In this document: piece after piece, positions 1 to 4,736 of the stretch
How positions within the stretch are numbered: position 1 is the first letter of the stretch
Layout of the letters: each line of letters starts with the position of its first letter
Assembly (NCBI GenBank): GCA_903879825.1
Contig: CAIRND010000420.1
Coordinates: forward strand, 1-7,403
Length of the DNA: 7,403 bases
Source: an uncultured Geobacteraceae bacterium
Lineage (GTDB): Bacteria > Desulfobacterota > Desulfuromonadia > Geobacterales > Pseudopelobacteraceae
Direction: 5' to 3'
Notes under the pieces: model-generated
Databases searched by the model: none
What the model was told of the DNA's origin: nothing
What the model saw: the letters and a program-made list of their open reading frames with translations, nothing else
Translations under genes and position numbers: made by a program

Positions 1-429
1 ACGCGGGTAGTTGAGGTTGATGCCGGCGGAGTGGAGAATTATTTCGGTGATTATGAGTATTATCTGGGTAAAAAAGCGGGCAGTCCGGCCGTAGTTGGTG
101 CCATCTCCGCTTCCGGCGCAGCCGTAGCCTCAACGTCCGGTGATGCCGCCCCGGCACCATTGCCGCCGCTACACAAAGATGTGCGACTTAAGGATCGGGA
201 GGACGAAAAGCGCCGCAAGCGCGAGGATCAGGCGCGCCAAAAACGGATGAGCGAGATGGAGGGGCAGATCGCCGGCATCGAAGAAGAGCTGGCACTGCTG
301 GAAGATGAGATGAACGCCCCCGGTTTCTTCGATGATCCAGAGCGCGGTTTGCAAGGTGGCGAGCGCCACGCAGCCTTGAATGCGCGGCTGGAAAAACTGT
401 ATGGTGAGTGGGAAGAGCTGTCGGAATAA
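1..429 (+). CDS. ABC-F family ATP-binding protein, C-terminal part (5' truncated by window edge)
   Basis: The frame is open from base 1 and ends at TAA 427-429, so 142 C-terminal residues are visible; the GTG at 31 is internal, because the residues before it (TRVVEVDAGG) fit the family. The segment 'VVEVDAGGVENYFGDYEYYL' matches the stretch after the second nucleotide-binding domain of ABC-F proteins (Uup/YdiF/EttA type), where a conserved 'G.Y..Y' region precedes the C-terminal extension. Next come an Ala/Ser/Pro-rich linker (about residues 27-56), a highly charged Lys/Arg/Glu segment, and a heptad-like Leu/Glu-rich helix pair ending 'LYGEWEELSE'. This is typical of the coiled-coil C-terminal domain of soluble ABC-F ATPases that act on ribosomes or nucleic acid, not transporters. 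The catalytic Walker and signature motifs lie outside the window, so the subfamily cannot be set. It converges on the peptidase gene with a 42-bp gap, in which I see no clear terminator. It is probably unrelated in function to the other genes. Confidence 0.85.
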   Translation, partial: TRVVEVDAGGVENYFGDYEYYLGKKAGSPAVVGAISASGAAVASTSGDAAPAPLPPLHKDVRLKDREDEKRRKREDQARQKRMSEMEGQIAGIEEELALLEDEMNAPGFFDDPERGLQGGERHAALNARLEKLYGEWEELSE

Positions 430-471
430 CAGCTAAAATCCTGATAACATTTCGTCGACAGAGCGATACGG

Positions 472-2571
472 TTACAGCCTTTCCGCCACAACCACCAGAG
501 GTGCCAAACCCCATCTGACAAACATGCGGAGCCGTTCGTGCTCTGCTATGAAGTCAGCCAACGGGGGACTCACCGCGTAATACCCCTTCACAAACAGCCG
601 TCCCGGCAGATTAGTCATCAGATACTGGTCTCTGAACCTCCGTAATGCAACCACCCTTGGATGTAGTTCACTTCCCCACGCTGCCGTGGCAATGAAGCAT
701 CCTTCACCGCCTTTTGGCGCAGTGCCGACGGATACGCGTGTTTCACCAACGCTCGAGCGCCCGAGATCATCAGTGATCCGAACCTGGACGGCAAAAGTTC
801 CCGCTGCATCAAAGGTATGAGTTGCCGTAGATGTTACCCCGTCAATGGGCCGAAAGGCTCCGTCACCAAAATTCCATTCGTAGGAAACCACTCTCGTCTC
901 TGCTCCTCTGGGCTCTGCAGTAAATACCACCGGAAGTGAGGGCGCGCCGCTCAGCGGGGTCCCGGTCAGGGTCACGCCCGGTGCCTCAGGTATGGTCAGC
1001 GGAAAGCCGCTGCCGAAACCATTGATCATGACCTCTCCTGAAAACGCCGATGACGGCACGATTGCGCTGATGGCGGTGTCACTCCATGACGCTACGGTCA
1101 TTGGTACGCCACCGATGGTGGGGTTGCCACTGCCGGTCCCAAAATTGACTCCGGTGATCACAACCGTCGAACCCGGCATGGTACGGGCTGGCGTAACGTT
1201 AAATACGGCGGGCAGATCGCCTATTGTCAAGGCCCTGAAGGCATTGATCCGCCCCCCGGTAATCGTTGTCCCGGTCAGGCAGGCGATCTTGTCCACACTG
1301 TTCAGTATGCGGGCCTTTACCTGGTAATGACTTAAGCCCGGATTCATGTTCCAGATCAACAGTGCCAGTCCGCTGACATGCGGTGCCGCCATGGATGTGC
1401 CGGCCGTGGTGCGGTACTGAAGAATAGCACCGGCAAAATCCCTCAAGGAAACGGTGCTGAGTACGCCGGTGGGAGAATTGGAAGCATTTCCGCCGGGAGC
1501 CGCCACGTCAATGACGCTTTTGCCGTAGTCCGCGTAATAGGGGAGCTGATCATTTGAACCTGAAACTGTGACCGCAATGTTGTTAGGCAACCGGATTGAT
1601 GCCGGATACACCTGTTCAAGGTCCAGATTTGCATGCCTGTTACCGGCTGCCGATACAACCAGAGCACCACCTGTTTCAGCCAGTTGAACGGCATCCCGCA
1701 GGGATTGGATGCCTGCGGTCAGGGATGGATCTTCTGATACCTCAAAGCTGCAGTTGATTATTTTTGCGCCTTTGCTCAGCGCATACTCGATGCCTTTAAG
1801 AGCATCGGCAAGCTCGCCAATTCCCTCCGGCCCATGAAGAAACTTGACCGCCATGATGCGGGCGTTCCAGTTAAGGCCCGCAACGCCGATGCCATTGTTG
1901 CCGACAGCGCCGATGATTCCCGCAACATGGGTGCCGTGAGAATCGGCACTGTCATCGTCCATGGGATTTCCGGAAGGCGGAAGATTGCTGTTGAAGTTTG
2001 CGCCATAGTAATCATCCACAATGCCGTTGCCGTCGTCGTCTGCCCCGTTTGAGGCGATTTCCCCCGGATTGACCCACATATTGGCGGCCAGGTCAGGATG
2101 ATTGTAATCAATGCCGGTGTCGAGCACGGCAACGATTGTTGCGTTGGCCGCGCTGCTGCCGGTGGAGATATCCCATGCCTGGGGTGCAGAAATCCGGAGC
2201 ATGTTCCACTGCTCACCAAAGCGGGGGTCATTCGGCACCGAGGCCTTGCGTACGCGATAATTCGGCTCGGCATACTCAACATTTGGATCGTTCTGATAGT
2301 GCTGCATGGCATCTTTCAGAGACATGCCCTCAGGCAGGCGGACCAGATCGCTCTTGAGCATACGCATGCTGGCTTTGAGCGTGCCTCCAACGCTGCGGTG
2401 GACCGATTTGGCTGCGCCGTGCTGCCGAAACTTGACGATGAGTTCGCCGCTCGTATAGGGAGCAGTGCGGAGCGCCGCACGAAAGTTTATGTCACCCGAC
2501 TGGACGGCAGAGAGAGGGGCCGCAAAAACGAGGAAAATAATCGTGCCGGCAATACGTATCGAAAGTTTCAT
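472..2571 (-). CDS. Secreted S8 (subtilisin-like) serine peptidase with IPT/TIG, PKD and CFI-box C-terminal domain
   Basis: The product has 699 residues. A signal peptide spans about 1-22 (Lys/Arg start, hydrophobic core, 'APLSA'). A prodomain of the fervidolysin/inhibitor-I9-like type follows ('GELIVKFR' about 42-49, 'DPNVEYAEPNY' 95-105). The S8 domain is about 115-445, with catalytic Asp151 ('VAVLDTGID'), His212 ('SHGTHVAG'), oxyanion Asn311 ('SAAGN') and Ser393 ('GTSMAAPHVSG'), so it should be active. The insert 'NGADDDGNGIVDD' (175-187) is Asp-rich as in many extracellular subtilases and may bind calcium. An IPT/TIG-like beta-sandwich (about 453-526) and a PKD domain (about 532-616, 'YEWNFGDG') follow. 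From Cys625, 'CFIATAAWGS' begins a C-terminal module of about 75 residues with two hydrophobic stretches, which I recognise as a CFI-box type C-terminal domain thought to act in surface sorting. Start: ATG at 2571 with an AGCAGG ribosome-binding site 8 nt upstream. Substrate unknown. A decayed copy of its 5' end lies at about 2994-3094. Confidence 0.95.
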   Translation of the reverse strand: MKLSIRIAGTIIFLVFAAPLSAVQSGDINFRAALRTAPYTSGELIVKFRQHGAAKSVHRSVGGTLKASMRMLKSDLVRLPEGMSLKDAMQHYQNDPNVEYAEPNYRVRKASVPNDPRFGEQWNMLRISAPQAWDISTGSSAANATIVAVLDTGIDYNHPDLAANMWVNPGEIASNGADDDGNGIVDDYYGANFNSNLPPSGNPMDDDSADSHGTHVAGIIGAVGNNGIGVAGLNWNARIMAVKFLHGPEGIGELADALKGIEYALSKGAKIINCSFEVSEDPSLTAGIQSLRDAVQLAETGGALVVSAAGNRHANLDLEQVYPASIRLPNNIAVTVSGSNDQLPYYADYGKSVIDVAAPGGNASNSPTGVLSTVSLRDFAGAILQYRTTAGTSMAAPHVSGLALLIWNMNPGLSHYQVKARILNSVDKIACLTGTTITGGRINAFRALTIGDLPAVFNVTPARTMPGSTVVITGVNFGTGSGNPTIGGVPMTVASWSDTAISAIVPSSAFSGEVMINGFGSGFPLTIPEAPGVTLTGTPLSGAPSLPVVFTAEPRGAETRVVSYEWNFGDGAFRPIDGVTSTATHTFDAAGTFAVQVRITDDLGRSSVGETRVSVGTAPKGGEGCFIATAAWGSELHPRVVALRRFRDQYLMTNLPGRLFVKGYYAVSPPLADFIAEHERLRMFVRWGLAPLVVVAERL
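2480..2568. repeat. 9-bp direct repeats flanking the peptidase signal-peptide codons
   Basis: The 9-mer cgaaagttt occurs at 2480-2488 and again at 2560-2568, 80 bp apart. The second copy covers codons 2-4 of the S8 peptidase gene and the first lies at about codons 28-30, so the pair brackets the whole signal-peptide coding sequence. In the decayed copy of this gene the same 9-mer is present once (3083-3091) with the intervening 80 bp missing. That is the expected product of a deletion between short direct repeats. Confidence 0.85.
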
Positions 2572-2597
2572 TGACGTAACCTGCTTTCTTCGCCGAT

Positions 2598-2626
2598 GCC
2601 GGGGGTGACATAAAGCGGCCCCCGGC
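2598..2626. other. GC-rich hairpin in the lipoprotein-peptidase spacer, copy A
   Basis: GCCGGGGG (2598-2605) and CCCCCGGC (2619-2626) are perfect 8-bp inverted repeats around a 13-nt loop. The element sits between the stop of the lipoprotein remnant and the peptidase ribosome-binding site on the minus strand. No T-tract follows on either strand, so it is not a canonical intrinsic terminator. An mRNA processing or stability hairpin, or attenuation before the peptidase gene, are alternatives. The same position in copy B also holds a hairpin. Confidence 0.7.
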
Positions 2627-2642
2627 TACCCACTTATTCAAG

Positions 2643-2735
2643 CTAGTTGGTTGTGCCTTTTGCTATAAACGGAAAGACGTAAACCCTGCCGGTCGGTGCG
2701 AGGCCATAAGGAAAATGTTCCTTCATTCCATAATG
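2643..2735 (-). pseudogene. Decayed 3' end of a second copy of the 513-residue lipoprotein gene
   Basis: Read on the minus strand up to the TAG at 2645-2643, the frame ends 'GRVYVFPFIAKGTTN', against 'GTVYVYPFLAKGTAN' at the end of the intact lipoprotein. It is preceded directly by 'PYGLAPT', matching 'SYGLAPT' at residues 425-431 of the intact protein. The 67 residues between these segments (432-498, equal to 201 bp at 3217-3417) are missing without loss of frame. The nucleotide junction is at about 2692/2693 with only a GG in common. Similarity fades near 2729-2735. Most amino-acid changes are conservative (Y/F, L/I, A/T), which suggests that the copy diverged as a working gene before it was cut down. 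No ribosome-binding site or plausible start precedes it, so it is unlikely to be expressed as a small protein. Confidence 0.8.
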
Positions 2736-2993
2736 TGCTGACTGACTTGCTTTCATTTAAGGTCCGCACAAAAGTTTCTACAACCACCTCTTCCTATGAG
2801 CAATAAATACACCAAAAGCACATACTGAAAATAATGCTTTATAACTAATGTGTTACGGGCGATATGCATAGAAATACTCCGCGAGATACCTAGCAACGTT
2901 AATTGGCATATATGGATCTAAAACAAAATAACCCTTTAGATAAAGCTAGTTACATCGCATGCAATGTAAGTCTCTCTGCAACCTTTGTCTTGG
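2736..2993. other. AT-rich non-coding stretch between two gene remnants
   Basis: About 260 bp, visibly richer in A and T than the flanking genes. It has no convincing reading frame on either strand and no match by eye to either neighbouring gene. It lies exactly where the missing body of the inner peptidase copy and most of the inner lipoprotein copy should be. It contains a near-perfect 18-bp palindrome at 2951-2968 (8 of 9 pairs) and several weak promoter-like hexamers that I do not consider reliable. It may be heavily decayed duplicate sequence, or DNA brought in when the duplicate was deleted. The last 15-20 bp before 2994 may still carry faint similarity to the peptidase gene. Confidence 0.55.
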
Positions 2994-3094
2994 CCAACGT
3001 GTGAACCGATTTGTCTGCGCCGTGCTACCAGAACGTGACGATGAGTGCGTCGCTGGTATTGGGAACAGTGCGGAGCGCCGCACGAAAGTTTCAT
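2994..3094 (-). pseudogene. Decayed 5' end of a second copy of the S8 peptidase gene
   Basis: On the minus strand the ATG at 3094 starts 'MKLS', as in the intact peptidase, and is preceded by an equivalent leader and near-identical ribosome-binding region. The next 80 bp, which carry the signal peptide in the intact gene, are absent, so the original start is out of frame with the rest. In the old frame the remnant still reads 'FRAALRTVPNTSDALIV', against 'FRAALRTAPYTSGELIV' at residues 30-46 of the intact protein. It then meets an in-frame TAG where the intact gene has CAG (Gln50). It continues 'HGADKSVH' before small deletions and loss of similarity near 2994. The open frame that runs through here in another phase (3157-2936) is a by-product of the frameshift and not a gene. 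Confidence 0.85.
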
Positions 3095-3120
3095 TGACGT
3101 GATCTGCTTTCCTCGTCGAT

Positions 3121-3149
3121 GCCGGGGGCGGCATAAAACCGTCCCCGGT
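3121..3149. other. GC-rich hairpin in the lipoprotein-peptidase spacer, copy B
   Basis: GCCGGGGGCGG (3121-3131) can pair with CCGTCCCCGGT (3139-3149) around a 7-nt loop. As plus-strand RNA this gives 11 pairs including two G-U. As minus-strand RNA, the sense of the genes, one internal A-C mismatch and an unpaired end remain. It starts about 18 nt after the lipoprotein stop codon. Both sequence and position correspond to the hairpin at 2598-2626, although the two spacers differ at many other bases. There is no T-tract. It could stabilise or end the lipoprotein mRNA. Confidence 0.65.
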
Positions 3150-3166
3150 ATGTCCATAGATTTAAG

Positions 3167-4708
3167 CTAGTTGGCTGTGCCCTTGGCTAAAAACGGATAG
3201 ACGTACACCGTGCCGGACATGGTATCCACAACATGAAAGTTTAATTTGAACGAACCGTAGTTGATCGCTGTTTTTGTGGTTGTTTTCTTTGCCCTGAAAT
3301 TATATGGGCTGTAGACATCGCCGCTATCCGGCAGTTGTTTCAGGCAGGTATTATTGGTGGCACTGGTGGGGTTGTAATCCCACACATGGCAGTAATCGCC
3401 CAAATCTGCCGTGTTGGTCGGTGCCAGACCATAGGAAAAATCTCCTGCATTCATTGTCGTTAGGCCGGTTCCGGTATTATACACGGACGATAAATAGCCG
3501 TTGTTATAGCAGGTGGCGGTGCCAATCGTGACCGGCTGGCTGGAAAACTGCCATGTGCCCTTGTTGGGACTGGCTTTCGTTGCACATATCTGTAGGCCAT
3601 AGCTCGTTGCGGTGATGCCGGTATACGGAGTATTAGTGGACTGAGCCTTGACTGTCTTTGGGGCCACCTTGGCGGGCGATGGTGTCGTTGAGAATGTTTT
3701 ATTTGCACTGCTGACGATAATTTCCACCAGACTGCCGGTGATGGTGGTACCGCCGGAAACCGAGCTTGTACCGAGTTTGCTCATCAGGTCGATCGCTGTG
3801 CCGTTTTGAGTAAACGAAGTTTCGCCTGCATTGGGCAAAAGTGTGTACGCAGAGCCGTACAGAATATCGCCTTCATACGCCCCACCGGAAGAGCTGTCGT
3901 ACCCGGCAGAATTGCCGTCGGAAATCATAATCATCTGATCACCACTGGCGGGGTCACAGGGAGATGTGTTCTGATCGGAATAACTCTCGCCGCATTTTTG
4001 AGTCAGGTTGTACATACCTGCAGAGACCGCATTGGTGTTGGTTGTGCCGACAAATTGAGTCATCAAGGATCCGTATGCTCTGGCACTGGTATAGGTAGAG
4101 AAGCGATAACGCAGCATGGCGCTGCCGCCGCCGATCGGTTTGGTGAAATCAAAGGCGGATTTGTATGCGCCGTTATAATAGCTGCCGCCAATTATCAGAT
4201 CATTCAGTTGCATGCCATTACTCAATACCAGTGGTAAAGAATTACCGGCAGCATTAACCAGGGTCCAGGTGCCATTGAGGAAAGTCAGGTTGACCGTATT
4301 GCTGCCCAGATTGATGACGCCTCCGGTCGAGGTGTATGCCAACTGTTGTCCCGATGGATAGCCGGACAATTCCGCGTCGCTGTCATATGCGTAGGCGGTC
4401 ACAGAATAGTTTCCCGGCGCCAGCTTGATGGTGCCGGTGGGGGCAGTCGGAGTAAGCTTGAGATCATAAAAGGTGGTGGATTGTTGGGATCCCTGTTGCT
4501 GGAATTTCACATAAATAGCTTGCGTGGCCACGGGAATCAGGCTTTTAACAGCACCGGATGTGCCGGGAAATGTGGCGGTAACGGCAACACTTCCCTTGGC
4601 AACCGCAGCCTGGGTGATTGCGCCTGATGGGCCGCAACCGTACAGGGAACCACTGGCAGCCATGAGGGCGATCGCCAGCAAAAGGGCATAATGACGTCGT
4701 ATTGACAT
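3167..4708 (-). CDS. Predicted exported lipoprotein of unknown function (513 residues)
   Basis: The N-terminus is a lipoprotein signal: basic 'MSIRRHY', hydrophobic core, then lipobox 'LYGC' with lipidated Cys25. Residues about 39-145 look like a beta-rich module ('GSVAVTATFP', 'AIYVKF', 'TIKLAPGNYSVTAYAYDSDAE'), resembling prealbumin/carboxypeptidase-regulatory folds. The rest (about 146-513) is Gly/Ser/Thr/Tyr-rich and matches no family I recognise. Besides Cys25, six cysteines fall in three close pairs (239/251, 375/400, 440/455), suggesting local disulfides in an extracytoplasmic protein. The start is secure: an AGGAGG ribosome-binding site lies at 4719-4714, 5 nt before the ATG. The preceding lipoprotein gene ends 28 bp upstream, so the two are probably co-transcribed. 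A truncated second copy of its 3' end sits in front of the S8 peptidase gene, implying that this lipoprotein and the peptidase were once duplicated together. Function is unknown; a surface scaffold or a peptidase partner are guesses. Confidence 0.88.
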   Translation of the reverse strand: MSIRRHYALLLAIALMAASGSLYGCGPSGAITQAAVAKGSVAVTATFPGTSGAVKSLIPVATQAIYVKFQQQGSQQSTTFYDLKLTPTAPTGTIKLAPGNYSVTAYAYDSDAELSGYPSGQQLAYTSTGGVINLGSNTVNLTFLNGTWTLVNAAGNSLPLVLSNGMQLNDLIIGGSYYNGAYKSAFDFTKPIGGGSAMLRYRFSTYTSARAYGSLMTQFVGTTNTNAVSAGMYNLTQKCGESYSDQNTSPCDPASGDQMIMISDGNSAGYDSSSGGAYEGDILYGSAYTLLPNAGETSFTQNGTAIDLMSKLGTSSVSGGTTITGSLVEIIVSSANKTFSTTPSPAKVAPKTVKAQSTNTPYTGITATSYGLQICATKASPNKGTWQFSSQPVTIGTATCYNNGYLSSVYNTGTGLTTMNAGDFSYGLAPTNTADLGDYCHVWDYNPTSATNNTCLKQLPDSGDVYSPYNFRAKKTTTKTAINYGSFKLNFHVVDTMSGTVYVYPFLAKGTAN

Positions 4709-4713
4709 ATAAA

Positions 4714-4719
4714 CCTCCT
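4714..4719 (-). promoter_or_regulatory. Ribosome-binding site of the 513-residue lipoprotein gene
   Basis: A consensus AGGAGG on the minus strand is 5 nt before the ATG at 4708, within the 28-bp gap after the stop of the upstream lipoprotein gene. I see no promoter or terminator in that gap, in keeping with a shared transcript. Confidence 0.85.
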
Positions 4720-4736
4720 GTCTCTGATTGATTGGG

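Larger units (their letters stand above)
2387..2692 (-). repeat. Duplicated junction, copy A (lipoprotein 3' end / hairpin / peptidase 5' end)
   Basis: Read on the minus strand, this copy holds the last codons of a lipoprotein reading frame, a GC-rich hairpin spacer and the intact peptidase start. It aligns by eye, colinearly, with 2994-3216. The spacer parts (2572-2646 and 3095-3170) are 75 and 76 nt long and roughly three-quarters identical. Copy A has 80 bp that copy B lacks (between the cgaaagttt repeats). Beyond 2692 the match jumps to 3418-3452, because copy A lacks 201 bp found in the intact lipoprotein gene (3217-3417). Confidence 0.85.
2994..3216 (-). repeat. Duplicated junction, copy B (lipoprotein 3' end / hairpin / peptidase 5' remnant)
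   Basis: This is the partner of 2387-2692. On the minus strand it comprises the last 50 or so bases of the intact 513-residue lipoprotein gene, a hairpin spacer and the decayed start of a peptidase gene. Here the lipoprotein side is intact and the peptidase side broken; in copy A the reverse holds. That mirror pattern shows the unit was duplicated as a pair and then trimmed between the copies. Confidence 0.85.

Noticed and set aside
430..471. A bidirectional terminator between the convergent ABC-F and peptidase genes.
   Set aside because: The 42-bp gap shows no GC-rich stem and no T-tract on either strand.
2098..2574. An open frame of 158 codons on the plus strand across the start of the peptidase gene.
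   Set aside because: It is antisense to the catalytic Asp region and prodomain of a clear S8 peptidase and shows no features of its own.
2951..2968. An 18-bp near-palindrome as a regulator operator.
   Set aside because: One palindrome of this size in AT-rich DNA can arise by chance, and no reliable promoter or repeated site lies next to it.
2936..3157. A 73-codon open frame on the minus strand that begins upstream of the peptidase remnant and contains 'MKLS'.
   Set aside because: It runs through the hairpin spacer and then through the remnant in a shifted phase. The similarity to the peptidase lies in another frame, so this is a by-product of decay.
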